Source of the DNA: Macrothele yani
Taxonomy: Eukaryota; Arthropoda; Arachnida; Araneae; Macrothelidae
Length of the DNA stretch: 64,000 nucleotides
Direction of reading: 5' to 3'
Assembly: GCA_039090855.1 (NCBI GenBank)
Contig: CM077022.1
Span: 70,394,971 to 70,458,970 of the forward strand
The notes beneath the pieces are model-generated. The model made no database searches. It saw only the letters and a list, made by a program, of their open reading frames with translations, and was not told the origin of the DNA. Made by a program: the position numbers and the translations under genes. Of this stretch, positions 54,347 to 64,000 are shown in pieces (within the stretch, counting starts at the first letter, position 1; each line of letters starts with the position of its first letter).

Positions 54347-55305
54347 GTCGGCAGAAACGGGTACAATGAAATATAATTTCAAGAACATAGTTCATTACGA
54401 GTGTAACGAGCCAGTGGTGAAGTCTAAAGTTGAGAACATTTGAGGACAACAATCAAAATTTCGAGGACAATTTGCGTCCCTCAAGGCATCAGACGTTTTT
54501 GGGGACAGTAAACTAAATTCGAGAACTGTCCTCAAGAATTCGGGACATCTGTTCAGCTTATCACTATACCGTAAAAAATTTAGGGGGTTCTTTACGTTTA
54601 TATAGTGGAAACTCGGTTATACGTTATTCTAGAGATGGCCTTAAAAAACGTATAAATGTAAAAACGTATAAACAAAATTTCAAAAAATGTTAAATACTAT
54701 TGTAAAATTTATGCTTTGAACGAATATAAGATGTTCCTTAATAAAGATTGATCGAATCGACGGCGAAAGAAACCAGAGTGTTACAAATTGTAATATATTC
54801 TATCACACTGCAAAAGTCATAAAGCCACGAAAATGAAACTTCTCTTTTGAGGAATCTATCTGTCCATAAAATTTCTAATTCTAGATTAAGTGAAATCCTT
54901 ATAACTATGGATCTGAGACCAATGCTTCGGTATGGAACTCATGAATTAACAGCTTTTTTTTTTTCTGCATTTATTTGAAACCAGAATGTTGACCGTTGAG
55001 GATACATTTAGAATTCTATTCTACTACGAGACAAAATAGTGGAGCCACAAAGTCACGCCCCAGACAGAGACGTTTTATCGTATGGCCGGTTCAACCATTA
55101 GGCGAACTAGGCAGCTGCCTAGGACCCCAAAATTTGAAGGGCGCTAAGATTTAGAGTTGATAAAATCAAATGAGTTAATAAATGAGACAAAAAAGTAAAA
55201 ACAAAGACAATTTTATTTTCTGCTGTCCATTCGATAGCAATTGCGAATTCTTACTCATTGAGAAACGGAGACCTGTTCTTATGGATTGGGTAAGGTCTTA
55301 TAGAC
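54347..55305. other. Mostly unrecognised; possible pogo-like and hAT-like ends
   Basis: Around 54599-54640, tagtggaaactcggttatac resembles terminal repeats of pogo/Tigger-type elements. Around 55083-55130, ggccggttcaaccattaggc with ctaggcagctgcctagg resembles the hAT-like ends of family E. No coding is supported. Confidence 0.35.
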
Positions 55306-56275
55306 CAGTGTTCCGCAACCTTTTTATTTTTAACCCGCGGCACACCATAAATTATCCATCACTCAGCACGGCACACCAAAATGTTAATCCCTTCAAAAAC
55401 GTATGATATGACACTATTAATATAAATACGTAATGTAATCAACCTATTATTATTAGGACGGAACACTCCGTACAAGGAACTTGTCCATCTTGACAAAAAT
55501 AAAATAGTTTAACAGTAATAGAAAATAGCAAGACTGACTAGCAATCACAATTTTCGGGATACTTCAGAGCACATCTGTGATAGAACTGAAATAATTGTAA
55601 GACGCGGGACCTGTTCTCTTCAAAGGGAAGAAGGGATACCGACTTATTTAAAATAAAGTCTAACAATGGGTGGGTGCATCGGTACAGGAAAAAAGTAATA
55701 AAGTTGAAGAAGTACAAACAAACAGGGACAAATACCAAAACAACGTACTAAAATAATAAAAGGCAGGGAAAGTTTTGCTAATCCCAGCACTTTTAGGGAA
55801 AAGCGTACACAGAACATGCGCAAGTGTAACAAAGAAGCCGCATAGCGTGGCGGTAGAGACGAGAAAGTACACAGAACATGCGGCAAGTGTAACAAAGAAG
55901 CCGCATAGCGTGGCGGTAGAGGCGAGGAAGTACACAGAACATGCGGCAAGTGTAGCAAAGAAGCCGCATAGCGCAGCGGTAGAGCGAGAAATACAAATAT
56001 GTAAATAAGCAAAACTACGATATAACAACAACTGTGAGTAAATAATTTACATTTAATTTCTTAGAATACATAAAAATTCGCGGCATGTAATAAAGAATAA
56101 ACAAGCATTATCTTATTCAATCAGTGCAGCGGCAGAGAATGAAATACAAGCATATGAAACTAGGATAAAATTAAAAAATAAAATTCGACAGTTAATTTCT
56201 TACAATATAGGATAATAGGTAAAAGTTCGCGTCACACCTTTCACCTTGTGGGGGCACACCGGTTGCGTAACACTG
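55306..56275. mobile_element. hAT-like non-autonomous element with a 63-bp tandem repeat
   Basis: Ends CAGTGTTCCGCAACC and, in reverse, CAGTGTTACGCAACC, each followed inward by the GCACACC motif. No clear duplication (at best ttatagac / ttatggca). The interior includes the repeat at 55804-55990. Confidence 0.72.
55804..55990. repeat. 63-bp tandem repeat, three units
   Basis: The phrase tacacagaacatgcggcaag starts at 55806, 55868 and 55931. Because 63 is a multiple of three, every frame without a stop stays open, which gives long overlapping frames on both strands (for example repeats of YTEHAASVTKKPHSVAVE). These are by-products, not genes. Confidence 0.92.
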
Positions 56276-56608
56276 CATTATGGCATTGTCACTATTCATT
56301 TGCCATATTGTACTAAATAGGGATTCTACATTTTGTCACACTATTAAAACATCTTGTCATCACAAAATTACACCCATTATCAAGGAAGGACCTTATACAC
56401 TCTGTAGTATATTTTGTTCTCAATGTTATTGCTTCACAAGCCTATTTGCTCAGAAATTTATAAATATCTTGGCTATTCTTGCAGAATTTTTTAATACTGG
56501 AAAGATATTGCAAGAAATCGTATTCCAGCCACTCTAGCCTTTCATTATTGTATGAAAAGAAATGCATCTTTTCTTTAAGAGATTGTATATACTGATGTTG
56601 GTTTGAAA
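56276..56608. other. Unrecognised, possibly old hAT coding
   Basis: The frame 56280-56537 (ALSLFICHIVLNRD, then CFTSLFAQKFINILAILAEF) has no clear domain. No other signal is present. Confidence 0.35.
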
Positions 56609-57717
56609 CAGTGGCGTATATTCGAGGCTAGCTGCGAAGCCCATAGAACGCAGAAATAAAAGTTAATTATACACAAATAAAAGTCAATCATCAACGGTAT
56701 TAAGATATGTCAATGCTTTCGCTGCAAAAAAAAAAAAAAAACACGAGAGGATTCGATTATGAGAATCAGTCTGGCGAGTGATAATCAACGGCATAACGTA
56801 GGTCTTCGACAGACTTCGCTGTTTTGATGCGAAGAGCTTCAATACTATCCCTGCTAGCGTTTCCATGACAACATGAATGAGCTACGGAGCTCGTGAGTGG
56901 CCATTGCTTTGGCCAAGGGTTCGCTCCGAAAAAACGAAGCCATCGGACTACCTCATTTCCCCCATGCTTCCAGTGCGTGTTTCGCGAGAGTTGTTTCAGT
57001 TTGTGTGAAATGTCAATGAATTAAAATTAGTGATATCATATCTTAAATTCGTGGCTTTGTTGGATTCAAACTGTTTTGATAAATTTTGTGAAAGCTTCCC
57101 TGAACATCTACTATCAGAGCTTAAAGAACTTTATGCTTCAAATTTTGATACAGCTCGATTAAAAATTGAGCTGAAGGTGTTTAATTCCCTTGATGAATAC
57201 AAAACAAATCAGTAAAAAAACATTACTTGTTACATAAAGTTGAATAATTGGACACAGTGTTTATTGAGTTGTACAAATTAGCAGATCAATATTAAACTGT
57301 TCATCAACAACTGCAACTGCCGAAAGACGTTTTTCCATATTAAAAAGAATCAAGATATATCTAAGAGCCACACAAGGACGTTCACATTCGAGCAACTTGG
57401 CTGGTTTGTTAATAGAGAAAAACATTATTTTTAAATATGAAAAGTACTCGGAAGAAACATTTTTGTGAAAACGTAACACTCAAGTTCACACAAAAAGGAA
57501 AGAAGAATTGAGTTCGTGTACAAATAAGTGTTCAAGTCTTAACCCTCATAATTATTTGGTATCATGTTAGCAATAGCATGTACCTAAAATTTTGGTAAAA
57601 AATGTTACTTATATTACTTAACAATTAAAAAATAAACTTCACAATTTTTAAAAAACTGCACTGTATGGGAGAGGGCGGGTGAGATAGCCCAAATCTCGGA
57701 CCCAAGATACGCCACTG
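56609..57717 (+). mobile_element. hAT element remnant (ZMYM1-like), exact 8-bp duplication
   Basis: Ends CAGTGGCGTATATTCG and, in reverse, CAGTGGCGTATCTTGG; exact duplication gtttgaaa at 56601-56608 and 57718-57725. Its coding remnant is at 57030-57470. Length 1.11 kb indicates internal deletion. Confidence 0.93.
57030..57470 (+). pseudogene. hAT transposase C-terminal remnant with dimerisation domain
   Basis: The first frame (57030-57215) reads VALLDSNCFDKFCESFPEHLLSELKELYASNFDTARLKIELKVFNSLDEY, like the region upstream of the dimerisation domain in ZMYM1-type hAT proteins (FD..RLK.EL.V). A second frame from about 57298 reads TTATAERRFSILKRIKIYLR, then ATQG..SSNLAGLLIEKNI and a stop, which is the dimerisation domain (T..AER.FS.LK.IK.YLR.T). 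The catalytic centre is absent. Confidence 0.85.
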
Positions 57718-57725
57718 GTTTGAAA

Positions 57726-57990
57726 TATCAGTGAAAGAAGAAATATTCTTCATAATACATGCAAAATCGGCAGAATATTCAAGCAAAGCAAATTGAAATT
57801 GCTTGTACCTCTTACTGGTCATCCATGTAATATTCTCAGAAAACTTGAAAATGTCATCGTCCTGGAACGGGACGATGAAATTTCCAGTAAGTGGTTCAAT
57901 TCAGTTTGCTTTGCTTGAATATTCTGTCGATTTTCCATGTATTATGAAGAATATTTCTTCCTTTACTGATTTATCTGTGGTGCTGGTGAC
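57726..57990. mobile_element. Two SINE-D fragments head to head (palindrome)
   Basis: 57736-57868 (minus) and 57869-57985 (plus) are inverted copies, sharing gctttgcttgaatattctg and tattatgaagaatatttctt. They meet at tcgtcctggaacgggacgat, which is the junction of the tRNA-like head with the body in the copy at 58112. The hAT element at 56609 ends at its left edge. Confidence 0.75.
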
Positions 57991-58111
57991 CTCTGACCTA
58001 CATCCGTCCGGATGGGAATTGGGTCAAAGCGCTATGAGGAAGCATGGATGCTTCGACTAGCAAAAATTTGAGGAATTTCAGATTCCTATGCCTCACTTGC
58101 GTGGAACTTCA

Positions 58112-58275
58112 CTGCCCTGGTGGTGTAATGGTTAGCATACTCGACCGGTAATCGGGAGATGCGGGGTTCGATTCCCGTTCCAGGACGATGAAAGTTTTCA
58201 AGATTTCTGAGAAGGTTACTTTGATGACCAGTAGGTGGTACAAGCAAATTCAGTTTGCTTTGCTTGAATATTCCA
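58112..58275 (+). mobile_element. SINE-D with tRNA-like head (anticodon position GGT)
   Basis: The head GCCCTGGTGGTGTAATGGTT to CCAGGAC folds as a tRNA: acceptor stem 6 of 7 pairs, D arm, anticodon stem CTCGA/TCGGG with loop CCGGTAA, T loop TTCGATT with a shortened stem. The body (gatgaaagttttcaagattt to gcttgaatattcc) is shared with the palindromic pair at its left. The imperfect T stem and the attached body favour a SINE over a tRNA gene. A tRNA-Thr origin would follow from the anticodon. Confidence 0.65.
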
Positions 58276-58670
58276 TTTGAACTTAATTTTTTTAATCCAA
58301 TAGCAGCTACAGCGTTGGCAGACGAAGTGCTTGAGGATAGCATGATGAATATTTTATCAAACATTCTAAAGCTCCAGTAATGGGAGAAAATATTAGCACT
58401 GCATGGCCAAACTTCATTTTGTTTTGTCAATGTTGAAGGCTGGCCAAACTTCATTTTTTTTTTTTTTCAATGTTAATGTGTTGGGATGTGCGGTTTCTCA
58501 TTGCTTTTATAATTATTATTTTTTTGATTGGAGGTTTGTCCTGATTAACACATACAGTTTGCTCTTGAACTCATACAGGTACAGTATTTGCGACACACGG
58601 CACTACAAATATTCAAGTCATGTACATCAGCAAATTACATAGGGAACATGTAATACCAGTTTATCAAATA
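58276..58670. other. No gene; short local duplication
   Basis: The phrase ggccaaacttcatttt occurs twice (58404 and 58442), each followed by a T-rich stretch and tcaatgtt. Otherwise nothing is recognised. Confidence 0.45.
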
Positions 58671-58791
58671 ACAGAGAGAGCCATGCCGTAAGACAAACAC
58701 AGCATCCATGCCTTACCTGGAATTCGAACCCGAACCCCTCCCTGGGCGAATGATCACAAGCCATCGCTTAGACCACTGCGCCACTTATGGC
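58671..58791 (-). mobile_element. SINE-A, 3'-truncated copy
   Basis: From gagagagccatgccgtaaga to the tRNA-like head taGACCACTGCGCCACT, with box B TTCGAACCCGAACCCC in reverse. The last 80 or so bases of the body are missing. Confidence 0.82.
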
Positions 58792-59010
58792 TTTTGTAAT
58801 TTCACTCTGCTGAAGTTTATAAAGAAGCTGCACATGCTTACCACTGATAGCTTGCTTTCCATCAATCATTTCTTTTTCTAAAAATGATGACCTGACATTT
58901 TTAATATGATTTTGATCAAAACTCAAAAACAAAAGGTGGCTGTTTTCACAAGGATGCGAGATTTTGTGATTCAGTCTCTCACCACACATTGGCCTAAACA
59001 TTGTCACATT

Positions 59011-59215
59011 CAGAGACGACTTTAGATCTTTTGGGGCCCTAGGCGCTAAAAGATTCAGGGGACCCCTTTCCTTTCTTACCACCTCAGAAATTTTCATCCG
59101 TCAGATTAATAAAAAACAACAACAAGAAAGTCAAGAAGGTTTTTACGCTTTTTAAAATGCCATTCTATCTTCCTATTATCAGAATGTTTTGTAAGAAACA
59201 GTTGCTAGGCATTTC
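59011..59215 (-). mobile_element. hAT-like family E, terminal fragment
   Basis: Starts CAGAGACGACTTTAGATC and matches the reversed right end of the 4627-5922 element (ttttggggccctaggcgct, gaaattttcatccgtcagat). Beyond about 59215 it continues with gcgcccgg, which is also present at the truncated edge of the 61.6-kb copy. Confidence 0.75.
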
Positions 59216-59576
59216 TGCGCCCGGAGCAATCCATAAAATATTACGCCCTTCTTGTCTTTTTATCTTGTACACATCCACATATACATACGCACTGCTCGAC
59301 AAAATCAATTTTCACACCCAAATGTTATCTCTACGTGGGAGACACATTAAAACTATGACTGTTTACACAAAATACTTCAAACTGAAGATCCGAACTCCCA
59401 AATACTTCGGAGTTCGGATCTGCAGTTGGCAGTCGTGGCCCGCACAAATGATCGAATAGCCCACATAGAACCTTCAACAAAATGAACAACACCCGTATCT
59501 TGCACCGCACGTACGGCCGAGCTTCATTTCTGAATGTGAACAACTGAGATCCACTGAGCATTTTGAACAAGAAATG
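59216..59576. other. No gene; one hairpin
   Basis: A palindrome near 59383-59420 (gatccgaactcc and its complement) is the only structure seen. Confidence 0.45.
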
Positions 59577-59700
59577 TGAATTTAGGATGACCAAGGGGAG
59601 CTGCCAGTACGAATTCAGATTTCCAAGGGGAACAGCTAACGTGAATTTAGGCTTCCAGGGGGACGGAAAATACGAATTCAGATTGCCAAGGAGGAACTAG
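59577..59700. repeat. Degenerate tandem repeat, four units of about 31 bp
   Basis: Each unit begins gaatttag or gaattcag and contains ccaaggggaa or a variant, giving a two-type alternation (gtgaatttagg / acgaattcaga). Confidence 0.65.
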
Positions 59701-59809
59701 AAAAACATAAGCAAATTCTGTTAATGGACAAATGACAAAGTATGGGGCGAAAAGAATGTACCCTGAAATTGGTGGAAAAGTTTCAATTCCAATTTTAATT
59801 AGATTGTAA

Positions 59810-61452
59810 GTAAAACTGTAACTGTTTTTACTCTGATGTATGGCAGTGAAACCTGGATACCGCAGAAGAGACATACAAGTCATTTGTATGCTTGAGATAT
59901 GTGTCAGATACAGGGGATTTGTAGCAAGACTCGCTAATCATGTGAGTAATGAAGATGTGTTGCAGTTGTGTAATGTGAGGCAAAATGTTGTTAGTAAGAC
60001 AGAGACTAATATTTTTAGGTTGCTTGGCCATGTTGAAAGAATGAGTGACGAGAAGCTTACTAAGAAAAAAATTTCAGCCCAAGTGGCGAGAAAAAGAGGT
60101 AGAGGAAGACCAAGGAACTCATGGGAGGACCACATTTAGATACACCGATGAGCCGTTACATTGTGACCACCCTTAGCCTAGAGAAATGAGGGTGCTGGAG
60201 ACCGAACGGTGGCTCAGGTGAAGTTCACAGAGCCGTATGTATGCAGCCCGAGAACCGGCTTTCGGTTAATAAAGTGTTCGGAGTCAGAATGGGAAAACTG
60301 CCGATTTATCGGAGTCTGATAAAGGACAAATTGTGATGGCACGACGCCTTGGAACTGCGATCTCGGAAACTGCGCAGCTTATGGATTGTTCACGTGCCGC
60401 TGTAGTGAGTACGTATCAAATGTGGTACACACATGGCCAAACGACAAACCATCGTCCAGCCGTGTGTCGTCTGCAACTCATTGATGCCATAGGGGAGCGG
60501 AGACTGTCACGCATTTTTCACAGCGACCGCAAGGCCACAGTGCGACAGATCACTCGCAGATACAACAGTGCTGATCAGGGCAATGTGTTACAGCACACAG
60601 TTCATCGCAGCCTTCTGCGCATGGACATGTGTAGCCGAAGACCCAGCCAGGTCCCCATGCTCACTACACGTCATCACCAGCAACGCATGAAGTGGGCCCA
60701 AGATCATCGAAGTTGCACAGTGGATAATTGGAAGAAAGTGGCATGGTCTGATGAATCAAAATTCCTGGTGCATCACATAGACGGCCGAGCACGAATACGC
60801 CGATTGCCAACGGAGGCTATGACACCTGAGTGCACTGTTGGGCGGAAACAGTTTTCTTGGACGCTTTAGGCCCCATTATCTCAATAGCACAATCGCTGAC
60901 AGCTGTCAGGTATCTGAACATCGTTGCGGACCAAGTTCACCCATTCATGGCAACTGTGTTCCCTGCTGGTGGTGGCCATTTCCAACAGAATAATGCGCCA
61001 TGCCACAATGCCAGAATCGTTAAGGAGTGGTTCGAGGAACATGCTGGTGACTTTCTGTTAATTCCAAATTCACCTGACATGAACCCAATCGAACATTTGT
61101 GGTTCGACTTGGGAAAGCGTGTTCGCGCTAAATCAACACCACCCCGAAATGTACGGGAACTGGAGGACCTGCTGTGGTCATTATGGTACCACAGATACCC
61201 CAGGATACCTATCGTCACCTCATCGAATCGATGCCTCGCTGAGTGGCCGTTGTTGTGCAGGCTAAAGGGGGTCCTACAGCTTATTAGGTTGGTGGTCGTA
61301 ATGTATTGGCTCATCGGTGTATGTCTGCATGTGAAAAAGATTATGAGTATGAAGTACAAAAGGTCTTTTGCGCATCGTGTGATCGATGTCAGTGAAGCTT
61401 GAGCTGTGTGCCGAGATCGCTGTAAGCGGAGACGTTTGATACAGCAACAATA
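59810..61452 (+). pseudogene. Non-LTR reverse transcriptase C-terminus, split by Tc1
   Basis: Left part: FTLMYGSETWIPQKR, a frameshift, then EDVLQLCNVRQNVVSKTETN, IFRLLGHVERMSDEKLTKK and RGRGRPRNSWEDHI, the characteristic C-terminus of jockey/CR1-type enzymes. After the Tc1 copy it resumes KYKRSFAHRVIDVSEA, a stop, AVCRDRCKRRRLI (61340-61440). Similar to the fragment at 29-31 kb. Confidence 0.85.
60143..61319 (+). pseudogene. Tc1-like transposon, family A copy 3, with broken transposase
   Basis: Ends CACCGATGAGCCGTTACATT and complement, next to TA (60141-60142, 61320-61321). The start codon at 60289 is followed by a one-base deletion. The main frame from 60333 reads [29 protein letters not shown] and RKATVRQITRRYNSADQG to WSDESKFLVHH (first Asp), then breaks after TVGRKQFSW. 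A second frame has FQQNNAPCH (second Asp changed to Asn), a six-base or so deletion before NSPDMNPIEHLWFDL (Glu), and a frameshifted C-terminus. Confidence 0.92.
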
Positions 61453-61565
61453 AGTAAATCTAATTCTATCAGTTAAACATTTGTTTGGCAGGTTGTCTTC
61501 CTTTGAGAAGCTAACTTCTGAATCACTGAGAATGACTTAGTGATATGTATGTACTGTACGTATAA

Positions 61566-63227
61566 GCAGTGCTTTTTGCGCCCGGGGCGTTAGCCCCACC
61601 CTGGTTACGCCTCTGGTAATCACTTGATCTGTCAGTGCAAATCGAACTTTTTGTTTTTAGAGATATTTCAAAAATTATTTTTGCAGTTAGTAGGAAATCA
61701 AAGGATATTAAGTTTGGCAATTAACCGCTAAGAGCTGTTAAAGTCGAAAATTCAAAAGATTAAAATTCCATTGTAAAGAAAGTATTTGACTTAGAGGAAA
61801 AAAATATTTGTGTGCCTCTCAGATTAGGCTTCATTGTTCCTTCTCAAATATTTAAATTTTGCAGTCAGTTCATTAATTTCCTGTTAGAGGCGCTAAGTCC
61901 AAAGAATTTGGTTTTCACAGAGTTTTCAAAAATTATTTTTTGCGAATGATAGGACATAAACATGCATTAAATTTTGCCCATTTTAAAATTTGACTACTAG
62001 TTCATAAATTTCCCGCTAGGAGTTCTCAAAGTGGAAATTTAGTAAATTTTAGCTTTACCCTACGAAGAGACCATTTCAGTTATAACAAAAGTTCTTTTTG
62101 AGTTTGATACGTTAGGCAAAACTTATTACTTTAGCACCTTTCCAGTTGCAAGTTACTTAGCAAATTTAACGATACGGGCGCTGAAAATGGGATTTCTCTA
62201 AATTTATTAGTACATTGCGTTTAAATTGTCATAAAATTGGAATGCGTTTCAATTACGAAACATGCTCTTTCCATTGCTTCAGCTTTGGAAAATCATCTTG
62301 TTTTTATGGTATGAATAAATTATTTAGCAACGAGAATGTATCAAGCAAAAATGAAGTACTTGAAGACATTGGCTACCGGAAAAGTATTCCACATTAGAAA
62401 ATTCGGGTAAATGCAATTCGTACACAGTACTTCACTAGAAAAGGGTGGATGACTTTTCGTGGCGGACTTTTTCTGTGGCAGATAATTCCCTAAATCAAAG
62501 AGATTGAGGTCTGCATTTTCTTTTATTCTGTGAAAAAATGCATGAATTTTTTTTTATATACTTGCACTGCAGTTAACAGAAGCATAAGAATTAAATACAG
62601 AAGATCCGGTTTGAAAATGGAGAAGTAGGAACTACAGCTTTTCGAGTAAGGGTATCTATCTATCATTGAAACTTTTTATCGCTTTTTCAAAAGTTAGTTT
62701 TATCTCTATTTAAGGAATAGAGAAGGTGAGAATGCTTAATAATTATCAGTATTAAACCAGGGGAGACAATATAAATTTATTTTAACACTATTAAATGAAA
62801 ACAATATGTGATATTCTCGAATTTCTTTATTTTTCCAGCCTAAATATTAACTTCTTTGGTTTAGCCTGGTTAAGGGGTAAGAGCTTTATTACCCTACCCC
62901 AAAGATTAAAAAAAAAAAAAAAAAAAACAGAGCAAACACCCCGATCATCATGTCAGTATCTACAAGCACTCCTTATCGCAACTCAGAGGGGTGGGGGAAG
63001 GTTCCAACACAGATGTTTTCCTTTGGCTGGAAGTAGCACGAAAGTAATTTATATAACAGCGGACAAGTTAAGTATTCGCCTTAAACAATGAAGAGTGTGG
63101 GAAACGTGAATACTTCCTTCACCTATCACTAAAAGGAAGGCTAAATTATTTTAACCGCTCCTTTCAAAACAAGTACACCGATAAGAACTCGAAAATGTGG
63201 AGTATCAACAAAGCAAGAAAAAATATA
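61566..63227 (-). mobile_element. hAT-like family E, copy 2, both ends lost
   Basis: Reverse match to 4800-5700, including gtatctat..aactttttatcg, ccggtttgaaaatggagaag and aaagcaagaaaaaatat. It is cut on the right by a Tc1 copy at a TA and fades on the left near a gcgcccggggcg block. A second hAT-like end (cagaggcgtaaccagggtgg, minus strand from 61613) lies in this left edge. Confidence 0.75.
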
Positions 63228-64000
63228 CACTCATGGACAATGAAATTTGCGCACCAAGGAAGCATCGGATTGAACTGAAATTTTATAGACGTAATGATAC
63301 AGATGAATGATACACATGATGGAAAAAACAGAGCAGCAGATCAATTGCAGAGGGATCTGTGCACAGTCCAGTCATCTTCAATAGCGCGTCGCTGCGGCGA
63401 TACATGCTGCAATACGGCCCGACATAGAGGCGAACAGACGCCTGATATTGTCCTGCGCAGACTGGCCCACACGTGTTGGTCGGTGTGCTCCAAATCTCGG
63501 ATAGTGCGGCACAGCAGTAGCTGGCGTTTCAACTGGTTTCACACATGCTCGATAGGGTACATGTCCGGGGAGCGGGATGGCCATGAAAGTGTCTGGACAT
63601 GCCGTAGGCAGTCCTGAGAATCTGAGCCGTGTGCGGGTGGGGATTATCCTGCTGGTATAGCGCACCTGGAATCCCGGCCAGGAATAGGAGCAAATGTGGC
63701 CGTAGGATCTCATTCACACGCCGCTGGCTCGTCAATGATCCACGTACCACTACTAGAACCGATCGGCTATCGTATGTTATGGCAACCCAGACCATAATGC
63801 TTGCAGTGGGGGAGGTCTGGCGCTCGATAGCGAGGATGGGATTGTACCGCTGATCCCGCGGACCTACACCCTCGGATACGATGATAATCTGTCCCCCAAA
63901 ACGAAGAGGTACTCATCGCCAAACACCACACTTTGCCAGTCTGTGGTGTTCCACGTCGCTCTGGTCTGGCACCACTGCACAAGGAGCCTGTGATGTTCCG
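63228..64000 (-). pseudogene. Tc1-like transposon, family O, partial (runs off the right edge)
   Basis: The left end CACTCATGGACAATGAAATT follows TA at 63226-63227. Coding in reverse: KVWCLAMSTSSFWGTDYHRI-like residues near 63900, then MVWVAITYDSRSVLVVVRGS, QRRVNEILRPHLL, LYQQDNPHPHTAQILRTA (second Asp), a frameshift, SWPSRSPDMYPIEHV then a stop where Trp is expected, and QLKRQL..MSGRIAACIAAATRY at the end. Residues for the second Asp and Glu are present. The N-terminus and first Asp lie near or beyond the edge. Confidence 0.87.

Noticed and set aside
55660..56031. Long overlapping frames on both strands with repeating peptides
   Set aside because: A 63-bp tandem repeat keeps all stop-free frames open; four frames cannot all be genes.
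58112..58189. Functional tRNA-Thr(GGT) gene
   Set aside because: The T stem is one base short, the acceptor has a mismatch, and a SINE body shared with neighbouring copies follows directly.

Overview
This window looks like a piece of an invertebrate nuclear genome, most likely an arthropod (a chelicerate would fit, but nothing here proves it). I found no host protein-coding gene that I can defend. There are no bacterial operons, ribosome binding sites or long intact reading frames. Nearly everything recognisable is transposable-element debris: Tc1-like transposons, hAT-like transposons, Penelope-like retroelements (PLEs), Helitrons, Mutator-like transposase remnants, non-LTR retrotransposon fragments, several tRNA-derived SINE families, and tandem repeats built from or beside them.

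Layout. 1-3 kb: broken Tc1 copy cut by a SINE, a minisatellite, an unclassified element (family I) with a palindromic insertion. 3.8-5.9 kb: Mutator-like transposase tail and a hAT-like element. 6-10 kb: 35-bp tandem repeat, a Tc1 copy, a mariner-like remnant, PLE-like palindromes and a nearly complete Tc1 copy. 10.9-17 kb: hAT remnant with target duplication, Helitron, two Tc1 copies. 17.8-23 kb: a three-layer SINE stack and two more Tc1 copies. 23-27 kb: a repeat element carrying a higher-order tandem array (523-bp unit) and a 0.64-kb palindrome. 27.9-31 kb: a Tc1 copy beside a non-LTR reverse transcriptase fragment split by a hAT-like insertion. 31.8-40 kb: second copy of the 23-kb element with an 82-bp minisatellite, Tc1 copies, a PLE 3' end, Helitron. 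40-46.8 kb: Tc1 copies, PLE terminal repeats, and a PLE endonuclease split by a Tc1 that is itself split by a SINE. 46.9-49.6 kb: hAT-like element and second family I copy. 51-58 kb: Mutator-like tail, microsatellite, a hAT-like element inserted in another copy of itself, two further hAT-like elements, a second SINE family. 58.7-64 kb: SINE and hAT fragments, a LINE tail split by Tc1, and a last Tc1 copy running off the edge.

How the parts relate. Insertions can be ordered by their target-site duplications (TSDs). SINE-A lies inside three Tc1 copies and SINE-B inside a fourth; SINE-B also lies inside SINE-A, and a second SINE-B inside that SINE-B. Tc1 copies interrupt a LINE, a PLE, a tRNA-like sequence and a hAT-like element. 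The Tc1 families fall into two groups by the spacing of the last two catalytic residues (34 or 36 residues), and four of the five 36-spaced families share the terminal motif GTGGTCAtaat or its close relatives. Every transposase copy seen whole is broken by stops, frameshifts or loss of a catalytic residue, so autonomous activity from this window is unlikely. The closest to intact are the Tc1 copies at 38.1-39.1 kb (one stop) and 8.8-9.8 kb.
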